In this document: piece after piece, positions 49,284 through 61,246 of the stretch
How the letters are laid out: each line of letters begins with the position of its first letter
Numbering within the stretch: position 1 is the stretch's first letter
Assembly (NCBI GenBank): GCA_963575745.1
Contig: CAUYUJ010017893.1
Location: 59,546 to 123,545 of the forward strand
Direction: 5' to 3'
DNA: 64,000 nt
Origin: Prorocentrum cordatum
Taxonomy: Eukaryota > Sar > Dinophyceae > Prorocentrales > Prorocentraceae
The notes under the pieces: model-generated
What the model saw: only the letters and a program-made list of their open reading frames with translations
The model's database searches: none
What the model was told of the DNA's origin: nothing
Position numbers and translations under genes: made by a program

Positions 49284-49575
49284 CTCGGGAGGCGCGAGCG
49301 TTCTTTCAGACTCTACACCCTACCCCCATCCCCCACCCCTCCTCCTCCCTCCTCCTCTCCCCTCTCATTTGCTCATCCCTCCCTCCCTCCCTCCTTCCCT
49401 TCCCTCTCCTCCTCCTCCTCCTCCTCGTCCTCGTCCTCGTCCTCCTCCTCCCCTCAACGCCCTCCATTGCCTCCAGCCTTCAGCGCCCCCAGACGACGGG
49501 CCCCCGGGGTCCAGAGACGGCCCCCAGAGGCCTAAATTCGCGGAAAACATCAGCCTTGATCTTCCCGCGAACCAC

Positions 49576-49576
49576 A

Positions 49577-49613
<37 letters not shown>

Positions 49614-49654
49614 ACGACGGACGACGGACGACGGTCGACGGACGACGGACGACG

Positions 49655-49693
<39 letters not shown>

Positions 49694-49698
49694 ACGAC

Positions 49699-49733
<35 letters not shown>

Positions 49734-49734
49734 C

Positions 49735-49774
<40 letters not shown>

Positions 49775-49787
49775 ACGACGGACGACG

Positions 49788-49831
<44 letters not shown>

Positions 49832-49850
49832 ACGGCGACGACGACGACGC
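49576..49850. repeat. (GAC)n tract (copy 2)
   Basis: The counterpart of 12118-12400 with different run lengths, a GGTCGAC interruption near 49634, and a longer final GAC run. Confidence 0.85.
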
Positions 49851-49976
49851 CGATCGAGAGAGGGAGGAGGACGAGGAGGAGGGGGAGGAAGTGGAGAGGG
49901 GAGGGGGTGGAGGTGGAGGAGGAGGGGCAGGAGGAGGAGGAGGAGCAGCAGCGGGGGAAGCACGAGGATCGGGATA

Positions 49977-50422
49977 CTACTGACTACTAGCTACTGTTTC
50001 CCGCATCCTGTGCTCCTGCGCTCCCGTCGGACAGGAACAACTGGAAGTGGCCGGCAGGCGTGATCGCGAGGTCGCCAGCCTTGAGGACCATGCGCGAGCC
50101 GTGCTGCTTGACGATGTCCTCCCAGCCCGGCGAACCCAGTGCTGCATCGCGTAGATATTCCGCACCAGGGCGGCATTAGTCTCGTCCGTAGCGTAGCTGT
50201 CGATTTTCTCGAACGCGGCTGAGGGCAATCCTACTTCTTTGACCTTGGACTTGATGAACTCGGCCACCTCGCCCTTCAGCTCAGACGCGAAAGTGTTCTT
50301 CTCGGTCGCCTGCAGCCTCTCCGACGCCCACTTATTGTGGGCCTTCAGGCCCTTCAGGTTCAGGATTGTCTTCATGCAGGCGTCGGCGACGACCACCTCC
50401 GCAGGTAACGAGAAAAGGGGGA

Positions 50423-50465
<43 letters not shown>

Positions 50466-50469
50466 TTCG

Positions 50470-50502
<33 letters not shown>

Positions 50503-52040
50503 GAGGTGGAAAAAGAGCAAGAGGAAGGAGGGAGGTTCCACCTTCACCGGAGTGGTCACCAGCGTCTCGGAGGTCACCGGGCCCGGGAACGCGTTGATGT
50601 CAGCCGCCTCGGGCTTCGCACCCTGATCGCCGCACTCGGCGGCATCGACCTCTAGGCTCTCCCACGATGCAGTCGGGAGGCCCCACTTCTTCCGCTCCTT
50701 GTGCTGCTTCGCGAGGGTCGCCCTGAAGGTGCCGCGCGCCTTCTTCGCCTCCTTGTACGCCGTGCTGCTCTTCAGGTCCTTCTCCAGCGCGTCGAAGGTC
50801 TTCGTCAGGGCCTGGATGTCGCCCATCCTTGTCAGACCCGCGAGTGTCGCGAGCTTCTCGTCAGCACCGCCCGCGATCTTCTTGCACTCCTTGTCCAGCG
50901 CCTCAGCCGCGGCCGTGAGAGTCGCGACCATCTCGTTGATCTCAGGCGGCACCTCGGAGCCTTGGAATACATCCTTGATCTGAGCGGGTGCCATCTCAAC
51001 TTCTTCCTGCATGTGGCCAAAAGCTTCAGACAACTTGGTTTTCGCCGAGGTTAACCGAGAACGGCACGTCACCTTCGCCTGCCCCTTCTTGATGTCGCTC
51101 CCCGAGTCCGCCTCGGATTGATCCTGCTTCTTCTTCTCCGCCTCCGCTTGGGCCCACTCCTCGGCAGCTGCAGCATCCTCTGCCTTCTGCTTCTCGATGG
51201 CCTGCTCGTCCCTCTGCTTCTCCACCAACGCTCTGAGGATCGACTGCGACATCACGTCCCGCTCCGGCTCGACGTTCGGACGCACGCCAGCCACGAAGTC
51301 GTTGAACCCCTCGGGCTGGGGGAGCGCGGCGTTGGAAGTCAGAGGGCCCTGCTGACCCCCGCGGCGCTTCTTCCGCATATCCTCGCCTTCGGCCAGAGCA
51401 CTCTTGAGGTCACATTCGCCCGTAATTTTCCTCTTCTTGCTGAGCTTCTCGTCCAGGTAATCCTCCTGCCCAGTGAACGTACGAAGGCCCCTGAACTTGT
51501 AGATGAGGTCGATGCCCTTGTACTTGCGAAACGGCGTGTCGACGTCGTCCTTCAGCTCCTGCCACTTCTCCTTGGCCTCTTCCTCTGTCAGGGTCGACTC
51601 TTTCTGCTTCTGCTCCCTGAACCATTCGTCGAAGGGAATCCAATCCTCGAGCTGGCCGTCCGAACGCAAGTCCTTCTTGCCCTGCTCCTGCGCCACATCC
51701 TGCGACTCCCACTGCCGCTTCGCGTTGCTGTCGCGATCCTTGTTCTTCTGCTTGGTGTCCTTAAACCACTTAGCCTTTTCTGCTTTGTCCTTGGCCGACC
51801 ACCATTTCTTCACTGGCTTAGTCGAGGCAGCCATGAAGGACTTGTAATTGCGTTTGCAATCCAAGCAACTCTTGAGGTTGGCGCTCCACCTGACGAGCAT
51901 GGCAGCAGGAGTCTCCTCCTCGCAATTGCAACGTACATCAGACACATCCGGCGCGGGGCCCTGGGGGTCGGGAGCGGGCATGCTCGGCCACTCGGCCTCC
52001 TTGGCTTCGAGGTCTCTTGGCCCCGTTAGTCTCGAATGCA
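49977..52040 (-). pseudogene. Gene B, copy 2, with a 157-bp exon deletion
   Basis: Exon 52040-50542 is intact and very close to copy 1 (acceptor CTCCAG at 52042-52041; NQAEW is KEAEW here). The GT-AG intron is 50541-50397, 16 bases shorter. In the last exon the bases matching 12680-12836 of copy 1 are missing at about 50133-50134. This removes the segment after IYAMQHWV and shifts the frame into an Arg/Ser-rich tail. The Cys motif and coiled-coil part remain, so a shortened product is possible, but the C-terminal domain is destroyed. Confidence 0.7.
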
Positions 52041-53399
52041 CTGGAGACTAGATGGCAATGGAGGGTGGAGGGAGGCGGGCGGGCGGGGCGGAGGAGGATA
52101 GGGGATATGCGGAAGACGGGGAGGAGGAGGAGGAGGGAGTAGAAAGTATAAGTAAGAGAGGAAGAGAGGAAGCGGGAAGCGGGGGAGGATGGACGGACGG
52201 ACGGGGGGGAATGTGGCCGGGGGCCAGGACCTGTCCGAGCACGCGCACGGCACCAAGTCCCCGGTGCTTGGACGAGAAGATGGCGGAGCCCGAAGGCGGC
52301 GCGCGTGTCGCATCGAGGATTCGGGTCGGGCATTGGCTCTCAAGCAGCCCTGTCGATGCCACTCGGAGATCCCCAAAGCCCTCAGTGCCCACACCCTCGG
52401 ATGTCCCTTGGAAGCTCTTTGGGGGCCCGGGTTGGGTTGGGGCCCTCTTGGAGCCCTCTTGGGGACCTCGTGGAGCCATCCTAGAGCCTGGAGCCCTCTT
52501 TGGGGACCTCTGGGGGCCCTGGGCCCTCTTGGATATTGGATCCCTCTGGAACGCCCCTGGGGTCTCTTGGGCCCCATCTGGGATCCCTGGGTCCCTTGGG
52601 CCCCTCGTGGGGGACCTCCTGGGGCTCTCTTGACCCCCTGGGACGCCTCTGGGGTCATCTTGGATCTTGGACGACACCCAAGCCGTATTGGGGCCCCTCC
52701 TGGACTGGCGTGGGGTTTCCTCAGGGGCCTCATGAGACCTATCGAGGCGGTATAGACTTGTGTTGTCATTGGTCATTAGCGTCGATCAGCATCGATTCAG
52801 CGTCGACCAGTGTCGATCAGCGTGCCGGCAAGATGACATGAGAGATTCCCGCGAGTTGCGACATGAGTTTTGTTTCCTGCATGACTCGAAGGGGTTCAGT
52901 ATGGCTTACTCGATCTCTACCCACATCTTGGCTAGGGCCGAGGGTCAGATAGAATAGTGCTTTCCTCTGCAGGACAAACCAAGACAGGGACGTCAAGGTG
53001 GCCAAGCGCCTCGCCAGTGAAGATGACGAAGATTTGCCACGTCCAACCGTTCGCTTCTGTCAAAAGTTTTGGCGCATCAGTTTCAGCTTGACCGAACAGG
53101 TTGATTTCGCCCCTTGACGTCCGTTTGGTTTGTTCTGCAGACCTGACATCCCAGTCCTACTCAACCCACATCCCCATCCCGATCCCCGCCATCACAACAA
53201 CACCCCAGCTGGGGATGTGCCCCTCAATGCTCGGAGGGAGCAGCACCTGTCCCCATCTTGGCGGAGGGGGTAATCCGGCCAGTGGGGCCTTGTCCACGCT
53301 GGTGGGGACCCATCGTCGATCATCGATCGATCGTCGATCGTCGCTCGATAGCCGCTCGCCGCTCGATCGTCGATCGTCGGGGCCCGGGGGCGGCCCCAA
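52041..53399. repeat. Degenerate repeats and unassigned DNA (copy 2)
   Basis: The counterpart of 14760-16110: pyrimidine tract, CCTTGGAGCC-type repeats, GTCGATC clusters at 52774-52822 and 53314-53379. No gene is called. Confidence 0.5.
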
Positions 53400-53935
53400 C
53401 CCCGCTGGAGGCCTTTCCGCGCAACGCTGCGCCCTGCCCGAGGAGGAGGACGAGGGGGAGGGAGGAGGAGGAGGAGGAGGAGGAGGAGGAGGAGGAGGAG
53501 CAGGAGGAGCAGGAGGAGCAGGAGGAGGCGGAGGATGGAGGAGGAGGAGGATGAGGAGGGAGGTAAGGAGGGAGAGAGGAGGAGGAGGAGCGGAGGAGGA
53601 GGAGGAGGGAGGAGGAGGGGAAGGAGGCCCACCCCCCGCTGGAGCCCTGGCCGGCCACCGCTGCGCCCTGCCCGAGGGACAGGAGGAGGAGGAGGAGGAG
53701 AGGAGGAGGAGGAGGGGGAGGAGGGAGAGGAGGAGGAGGAAGGAGGAGGAGGTAGGTGGAGGAGGAGGAGGACGAGGAGGAGGTGGAGGAGGAGGAGGAG
53801 GGAGGAGGAGGAGGAGGAGGAGGAGGAGGAGGAGGGAGGAGGAGGAGAAGGGAGGGGGAGGAGGAGGAGGAGAAGGAGGCCTTCCCCCCCCGCTGGAGGC
53901 CTGGCCGAACCCCGCCACGCCCTGCCCTCGCGCCG
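53400..53935. repeat. Composite GGA / CTGGAGGC array (copy 2)
   Basis: The same three-part structure as 16111-16690, but the middle segment reads CTGGAGCCCTGGCCGGCCAC and the (GGA)n runs differ, showing rapid change within the array. Confidence 0.75.
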
Positions 53936-54829
53936 CCTGCACGCCGCGCTGTGGGCTGTGGGCAAGCGGGGCGCAGCGCACCTCGCCGCGCGTGGACGCG
54001 CCGCGCCAGGCCTGCCGGGGGGCCGCTGGGGCCGTCGGGCCTCGGCCGTCGGTCGTCCTGTTCGGCGCCCAAGCAGTGCGTGGGTTGATCGACAAGGCCC
54101 CAGAGATCCAACGCATTCGGCCTCGAGGGAGGGGCCCTCGCCGGGCCCCGGGACCGTCGACAGAAACGACTCAGGATGAGAATCCAGCCCTGGGGAATGG
54201 GTCGAGACTTCGGGGGACCGCGCATTGAAAAAATCACGGCACAGGATCTCTGGTCTCTGGGGCCGTCGGTCGTCTGTTCGGTACAGTACACCAGAGGAAA
54301 ACCCTAATCAGTGGATGGCTTGATCGATAAGGAAATCGACCAGGAACCCGGGAGCCCCGAAAGCCACCGAAAGACGGATTTGCGACGCTAGAATTCACGG
54401 GAAACATCAGAGAGGTGAGGGAGGGAGGGAGGGAGGGAGGGGAGGATGGAACGGGGGGCGGAAGAGAGAGTGATGAAGGGGTCGCTCCACCTCCCTTCCC
54501 CGCTTCTCTTCACCCCCCACTCCTCTCCCTCCCCCGCCACTATCCCTCCCCGTCCAGTCTTCTTGTGCCCGTGGCTCCCTCGACCTCGCTCTCTTCGCTC
54601 GCCTCTCTCGCACTTGTTGTGGGAAACCTCCTCGCCTCCCTCCCTCATCCCTCATCCCTCGCCCTCGCCTCCCCACGTTTCCCTATCGACGGCGGGCCGA
54701 TGGGCGGGCAACGAACGGGCGACCATCTTTTCGGCACACGCTTCTCGCTCAGCCGCGGTCCCGGCGACCAAGTCGCACTCACGCCGAGATTCAACTCGTG
54801 TCTGAATTTCATTCTCCCCTCTTTTTCCC

Positions 54830-54830
<1 letters not shown>
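53936..54830. other. Complex GC-rich stretch without a called gene (copy 2)
   Basis: The counterpart of 16691-17590, nearly identical, with no gene model preferred. Confidence 0.35.
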
Positions 54831-54875
<45 letters not shown>

Positions 54876-55110
54876 AACGGCGACGGGCGACGACCCCCCG
54901 CGCGCGAAACGGCGACGGCGAACGGCGTTTTTTTTTTTTTTTTTTTTTCTTTTTCGTTTTATTTTAATTTTTTCCTTTTTTTTTTTCTTCTTTTTTTTTT
55001 TTTTTTCTTTTTATTTTCTTTTTTTTTTTGGTTCTTTTTTGTGTTTTTGTTTTATTTTTCTTTTTTTTCTATTTCTTTTTTTTTTTTTGTCTTTTTTGTT
55101 TTTTCCGGCG
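54831..55110. repeat. (GAC)n followed by a poly-T block unique to copy 2
   Basis: After the GAC run, about 54928-55105 is nearly all T with scattered C, G or A. Copy 1 has only GGCGAC repeats here. Small indels relative to copy 1 cluster within 150 bases on the right. Read error is more likely than a biological T-tract. Confidence 0.7.
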
Positions 55111-55326
55111 GAACCGATGAAGGACGACGACCCACCTTCAAGACGACGACCACCTGGAGCGCGTTTTATGGTTTCTGTTCAGGGATTCGGAGTCGGATCG
55201 CTCGCCGCGGCGACAAAGGGCGGGCCCCCGTAGCCGCAGTCCCTGCTTGCGCCACCTTGACCTGCACGCAGAACGGTCAGGAGCACGGACGACGTCGCCA
55301 TTCACTACCCACCCCCCAAACACCGC

Positions 55327-55518
55327 TCAAGTCACGCGAGGGCGCTTCGGGGAAGGCGGGGCACCAACCTCACCCTGGCCCTCGTCGTCACTGTCGGTGC
55401 CGAAGGCGTCCGGGGGGCCCTCCACCTGCAGGCCGCACGCGTCTGGCGCGGGCTCCACGTCGACCTCGAACTCGAGCTGCTCTGGATACTCGATCGTTTC
55501 CGGGAAGAGGTCGAAGTC
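55327..55518 (-). CDS. Gene K: acidic terminal exon (copy 2)
   Basis: 192 bases, same acceptor CCCAGAG and TGA stop as copy 1. One codon differs by eye (TDSDDE for TDNDDE). The frame is intact although the DNA 70 bases downstream is full of indels, which fits an error patch there rather than general decay. Confidence 0.5.
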   Translation of the reverse strand, partial: DFDLFPETIEYPEQLEFEVDVEPAPDACGLQVEGPPDAFGTDSDDEGQGEVGAPPSPKRPRVT

Positions 55519-55769
55519 CTCTGGGCTCGGGGGGGGGCCCGCATGCCCTCCCAGAGGCCCTAGCCCGACGCTTTCCCTCAGTTACTCCCCATCTTTCCCT
55601 CAGTCTCTCTTTCCCTCCCCTTCCATCCCCTATTTCCCTCCTCCCTCTCCTCCCCCCCTCCTCCCTCCCTCAGTTCCCCCCTCTTTCACATCCCTCCCCT
55701 CCCTCCCTCCCGCACTCCCCGCTTCCCCCCCCTCCCTCCCCGCTCTTCTCCCTCCCTACCCTCGTCCCT

Positions 55770-56543
55770 CCCCCCCCCTCCCTCCCTCCCCGCTTTCCCC
55801 TCTTCACATGCTCAAGATGTTGCTCCAAGTCCAGCGTCGGGCGTACCAGAGAGTGGATTCCGCCCAGATCCTCGAGGAACCTTGGAGGTCCTGATGGGGG
55901 TCCACTCAGAGGACTGGAGGCGCCTTGAGGCCCTCTCGGGGCCTTCCTTGGAGCCTCCTCAGGGCGTTCCCGGGCCCCCTTCGGAGTTCCTCGGCGCTCC
56001 CCGAAACCATGCATCCTACCGCTGGTCTATGCTGAAGCGAGCCCCCTGCGACGCCATTTTGTGGCCATTGTCTTCCCGCGATGATTCGTGGTCGCGGCTC
56101 GCTTTGATGCAGCAAGAAGAATCTAAGTTTAACTTGAATGCGCTGGGGGCCAGCCTACTTTTGCCCCCAACGCATTCAAGTTAAACTTAGATTCTTCTTG
56201 CTGCATCAAAGCGAGCCGCGACCACGAATAATCGCGGGAAGACAATGGCCACAAAATGGCGTCGCAGGGGGCTCGCTTCAGCATAGACCAGCGGTAGGAT
56301 GCATGGTTTCGGGGAGCGCCGAGGAACTCCGAAGGGGGCCCGGGAACGCCCTGAGGAGGCTCCAAGGAAGGCCCCGAGAGGGCCTCAAGGCGCCTCCAGT
56401 CCTCTGAGTGGACCCCCATCAGGACCTCCAAGGTTCCTTGAGGATCTGGGCGGAATCCACTCTCTGGTACGCCCGACGCTGGACTTGGAGCAACATCTTG
56501 AGCATGTGAAGAGGGGAAAGCGGGGAGGGAGGGAGGGGGAGGG
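55770..56543. repeat. Large near-perfect palindrome, arms of about 380 bp (copy 2)
   Basis: The left arm 55770-56150 and right arm 56163-56543 pair base for base around centre 56156.5, with a 12-base spacer and few mismatches. Checked points such as 55801 and 56512 fall in exact register, so there are no net indels. The outer parts are CT/AG-rich; the inner 350 bases are complex sequence. In copy 1 the inner right arm is deleted. Confidence 0.95.
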
Positions 56544-56865
56544 AGGGAGGTGAAAGAGGGAGGGGAGGGAGGGGAGGAAGGTGAAAGAGGGAGCCCCCTG
56601 GCGAGCGTCCGGCGGCTGCTCCGCGGCGCACCCCAGGCCGCAGCCCGCCGCGTCGTCGAGCTCCTGCAGGCGCGGGGGCCGCGGGCTGGCGGGCGCTATC
56701 CTTCCCAGACCCTCCTATTCCGTTTGCCTCCTTCTCCCCTTTGTTCCTCATATTCCTCCCCCTTCCTCCTCGCCCACTCCCCCTCCTCCTGCTAATCCGC
56801 CTTCGTTTTCGCCTACCTCCTCCAAGCCCCGCGGCCTCCGCTTTCCGAGGCCCCAATGCCACAAA
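56544..56865. other. Stretch between palindrome and CACG array (copy 2)
   Basis: The counterpart of 19036-19405. GGA-rich, then a possible exon at about 56595-56700, then CT-rich. A 31-base segment of copy 1 (CGTTGCCGTCACCGCGTTCC) is missing here. Confidence 0.35.
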
Positions 56866-56957
56866 CACACGCGCACGCGCGCGCGCACACGCACACACGC
56901 ACGCACGCACACACACGCACGCACGCACACACACACACACACGCACACACACACACA

Positions 56958-57032
<75 letters not shown>

Positions 57033-57043
57033 GCGCACACACA

Positions 57044-57078
<35 letters not shown>

Positions 57079-57114
57079 TCACACACACACACTCACACAC
57101 ACACACACACGCAC
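56866..57114. repeat. (CACG)n / (CA)n microsatellite (copy 2)
   Basis: The counterpart of 19405-19655, ending in a longer uniform (CA)n run. Confidence 0.9.
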
Positions 57115-57359
57115 TGGCATGACTCAGCCCGACACCGCAAGACCCAGGAATCCTTGGACCCACGCGTGTCGAGCTCAGCGATGGAGTCATCCATCAGGGT
57201 CGAGGCTGCCGCCGACAGGCGGGCGCGGGCCGCCGCCTGCTTGGCACAGGCCCCCTCCAGCCTCAGCAGGAAGGACGTGCGGGGAGCGTTGGCCAGGCGG
57301 AGCGTGGGGGCGTTGAGCGAATCCTGGCGGCAAGTAGAGGGCGAAGGGGGGAGCGGCAA
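57115..57359 (-). CDS. Exon-like frame, intact in copy 2 only
   Basis: An open minus-strand frame with DSLNAPTLRLANAPRTSFLL, RLEGACAKQAAARARLSAAA and TLMDDSIAELDTRGSKDSW. It may be an upstream exon of gene K. Edges are unresolved. The matching sequence in copy 1 is frame-broken. Confidence 0.35.
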
Positions 57360-57785
57360 GGCCCCCCAGGTTCAGTCGGTTGGCGGTCGTTTCTACATCC
57401 TCACCCCCCTCCTCCCTCCTCCTCCTCCTCCTCCTCCTCCTCCTCCTCCTCCTTCCTCCCCTCCTCCCCCTCCTCCTGCCTCCTCCCCCCATCGCCCTCG
57501 CCCTCCTCCTGCCTCCTCCCCCCATCGCCCTCGCACTTTTCTTCGCTCTCCCCCTCCTTCGCCCCCCCCCCCCCCTCCCTGGCACACGAACGGCTAACAT
57601 AACGCCAAAACAACTTGGGGCTAGCACCATGATGTCCTGAGAACTCGGGGCGCTAGCCCTTGTTTTTTTTGTGGGAGGAGGGGGGTCACCCCCGATTGGG
57701 CCCCCCTGGGGCCCTGGTCCGCGCCCTCCCCGCTCCCCGCCCTCCTCCTTCCTCGCTCATTCCCCCGTTCACTGCATCATGTGGC
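57360..57785. other. CT-rich DNA 3' of the methyltransferase (copy 2)
   Basis: (CCT)n at 57410-57452, a duplicated CCCCATCGCCCTCGC segment (57487-57535) and complex DNA. No gene is supported. Confidence 0.4.
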
Positions 57786-60069
57786 TCATACTTGCTTCAG
57801 GCCATTCGGTAAAGGGGCAGGGGCGGGGGGGGGCATATTACGCATGACCCATTCCTCGGTGTCCGACTCCTGGCCGATGGCGTCGTCGGCGTTGGCGACG
57901 CTGCCGGGGGAGGGCGGCGTCGGCGTGGAGGACTGGGGCTGCACCTCGCCCTTGCCCTCGTCCGACTCGTCCTGGCAGCTGCCCTCCTCGGCCACCTCGG
58001 TCACCTCGGTCGTGATCTTAGCCACCTTGAAGAAGTTCAGCAAGCCCTTCCCTGGAAGATAGAAGCCGTCGATGCGGGGCGGAAGCCTCAGGACAGGCAC
58101 CAGTGCGTCGCGTAGAACAGCAGCGATCATGGGAGGCGCATAGCTATTCCCCAACGCTTTCAGCATTGCTGTCTTCGGCATAAGCTTCACATCCAAATCA
58201 GTGATGCCAAACAGATTGGCTCGCTCTTCCAGCTTCAGATACCTGCTGCCTTTAGGGTGGCACCCGAAGCCGAGCGGGACAAGGTAGAGGTCTGAATTGC
58301 CGCACTTCAACGTCGGGCACGTGTCACTGAGCCAATACATCTTGCCGTAACTCTTGTACTTGCCCGGCTGACGGCACGCGTCCACGACGGCCACCTTGCC
58401 TTTGCGCGCGGGGTCGTTCATGGCAGACGCCACGTCTGACATCTCAAAGAAAACTTTGACGTTGTCTACTTGCGCCTGCGTCCTCAGCTTCTGCTCGCCC
58501 TTGCGATGCTCCGGGCCGACGGGCGTTTCCAAGAACTTCTGCAGCTTCACCGTAGGGACGGATATGTCACCACACGCCTTCAGCTTGGAGAAGTCAACAT
58601 TTGCGAGAGTGTCCTGGTGCCACATCAAGATCACTGCGCGAGTGCGCGACTGGGGGATGCCATACTGCGTCAAGTTCCTGACCATGTACATCACCTTCAT
58701 CCACGGGGCGTGCGTGGCCAAGTACTCCATGATCTCCTCGATGAACGGCGGCTGGTTGCCGACGACCTGGGTGATCCCCTTCGCGTTCTCGAGCAGGGCG
58801 ACCTCGAGCCTCTCCGTTGTCTCCGTCGTCTCGCGGCTCGACATCTCCTTTATGCACTCTAACGTGTGCCGAAAGACGTTCGCCCTGTCGTCGCCGGCCG
58901 CCAACCTCTTGCCCTGGGACGAAAATGGCGGGCACGGCGGCCCGCCGCAGAGGAGCCTGGCGTGCGGCATGGACTTGGGCTTCACTCGGGTGATGTCCCC
59001 CTGTAGTTTGCCGACGTGGATCGCCGGCCACTCGCCCTCGGGCACGAGCTCCTTCAGGGGTCCTGCGGGGGGCCAGCGGGGGCCTACATGAGCTACACCT
59101 CCGTCCCCTCGCGAGGTTATCGCGCGAGTTGTCTGCCAAGTCGATGCGTTTGCACGCAGCGTGGGCGCTCTGACCGAAGAGCGCGTTTCCATCGCAGCGC
59201 TTCCGAGCGTTTCCGAGCGTTTCCGAGTGTTTCCGACCGTTTCCGACTGTTTCCGACTGTTTCCGCGCGGCCCCGAGCAGCTGAAACGGTGTTTCCGTTG
59301 TCGCGTGGGCGTGGATGCGGGGGCGTTTCCGACCGTTTCCGAGTGTTTCCGAGTGTTTCCGACTGCACGTTTCCAAGGCGGCGGGGTTGCAGGGCACCGG
59401 GGTCGCAGGGCGCGAGGCGGGCCCGATGGGGGCGCGCGCGGGCCCCCCGAGAGCGACATGAGGGCCTCGCGACGCCCGTGGACCTCGCATCCGAACCCTC
59501 GCCTACAAATCACTTCATCAAAGCCCTCCTCCTCCCCCCCTCCTGGGGCCTCGGCCATCCCCCTTCTTCCCGCTGCCCCCCTCGCGCGCACTTGCCGTCA
59601 TCTCACTCGGGTTGCCCTCTTCCCTCTCCCCCATCCTCCTCCTCGCCCTAGTGATCCCCCAAACCCCCCGTCCTCGTCCCCATCATGCCTCCTCCTCCTC
59701 TCCTCATCCTCTCTACCTCATCGTCCCCCCCCTGCCCTTCCTTCTCCCGCGAGCTGTCCTGCAAGCCCCCTGTTCATGTCCCACGCCCCGCGCAGGACGG
59801 GCGTGATGCCGAGGGCCTTCAGGGCGCGGTGGTCGTTGAGCAGACCGCAACAAGGCGAGACCACTGTGATCTGCTTGCGCTCTGCCCCATCCCCGGGAAT
59901 GCGCAACGCACGGAGGAAGGCAAAGGGCCACTGCATCCTGCAGCGCTGCAGCCCCCCCGGGAAGGGGCCAGGGGCCACAATTGCTTCAGCAAGAAACGGG
60001 CAACGGACAAGGGGGCGGGGGGCATCGTAAGGATACAGGACGCGCAGGAGGGCACGGATGTCGGCGAAC
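57786..60069 (-). CDS. Cytosine-5 DNA methyltransferase (copy 2)
   Basis: Exons 60069-59759 and 59062-57786, with the same motifs I, IV (PPCPPF), VI, VIII and X as copy 1 and the same intron edges GCAGGAC. Differences are minor: a 9-base insertion gives EVTEVAEE instead of EVAEE in the acidic tail, AAKITTE reads VAKITTE, and a length change in a G run plus nearby substitutions give a different last dozen residues (APLPNGLKQV). The catalytic part is identical by eye, so both copies could be active, or recent duplication leaves no time for decay. Confidence 0.85.
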
Positions 60070-60099
60070 CTATGGCGCAACGGCGCAGCCTGCGGCGCA

Positions 60100-60101
60100 A
60101 C

Positions 60102-60167
<66 letters not shown>

Positions 60168-60276
60168 GAGTGGCACTGGTTCCCAGCAGGGGCCCCCGAA
60201 GCCCCGAAGGGGGAGTTCTACCACTCTAAGGAGGACCCCGCAGGGACGCCGCCTGCGCTCCCTTGTGGCCGCCTCA

Positions 60277-60330
<54 letters not shown>
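60100..60330. repeat. (GAC)n and (GTC)n tracts (copy 2)
   Basis: Counterparts of 22690-22960, shorter by about 33 and 9 bases respectively, and with the AAC interruption lost. Confidence 0.85.
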
Positions 60331-60749
60331 CCTTGGGGGCTGGCCCGCGGCCCGCGTTGGTTTGGCAGGTCTGCCTGCGGCACGCCCTCTACTCCACTGG
60401 CGGCCCAGCCCCCCGCCACCGCTCTCCACCAGTGGTCTGATGTCGCGAGCCAGGCCCTCTCGCAAGAGCTCTGGAGCCGAAGGCGGCCCCGACTGCTGGG
60501 GCCCCATCGCGCCCCGAAGCAGGTGGGCGCCTGGCGACGAGAGGCGGGGGGCGAAGATGACGCGGGAGAAAGGGGGGGGGGGGCGGGGAAAGGGGGGGGG
60601 GATGACACCCTTCGCCCCCTGCCTGATTGGGAGATGGATAGACCCTGACCTTGGACTCCAGGACCCTAGGGAGGGGAGGGTGAGAAGGTGAGTCAGGTAA
60701 GCTTTCGGCACGCGGCGCTGGCGATTCCGCTCCACGCCGCCACCCGAGA

Positions 60750-61246
60750 TCACGCGGGCATGTGTGGCAAGAACACATCCATCTCCGCCTGCGACACCAC
60801 GTGCTTGGCATGCTGGAACTTAACCTGGGCGGGCTGCTGCGACTCGTGTCCGCGCCACGCCCACGCGGCCAACCTGGCCAACAGCGTTTGCCTGTTTGGC
60901 TCCAGCTCAACAGTTCTCCATTTGAAACAAGCCGGGTGATGTTTGCCGCAGCGCGCTACCCAGGCCCGTTGTTTACCGTTCACATGACGAGCGTTATCAA
61001 AGTGTATCTTGATCGGCGCGATGCCGGGGGCCACCACAGTCACGACCTCGCATATGTCACCTCGCTCTCGAGTGCCAGGCGGAGGCGGGCAGATGACTTG
61101 AGCAGCGATAATCCAATCGTCTGTGTCATAATCGTGCTTATCGCCAATGACCGAGAGGATGAGGCCAGCCGGGTCCCCCTCCCCCTGGCCGCCGGAGGTG
61201 CCGCCGTCGCCTTCGTCCTCGAGAACGCCGCCCGCGCGCCCTTCAC
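60750..61246 (-). CDS. Gene P: terminal exon (copy 2)
   Basis: Same 497 bases and frame as 23875-23379. Here the upstream DNA is present: a coding-strand pyrimidine tract (61270-61380) leads into the acceptor GTCGCCAG. A candidate upstream exon around 61390-61480 encodes GPNDPDPRALASDAVCGPMV, but its donor was not fixed. Confidence 0.55.

Noticed and set aside
54831-55233. Phe/Leu-rich membrane-protein-like ORF
   Set aside because: Poly-T block absent from the other duplication copy and probably a read artefact.
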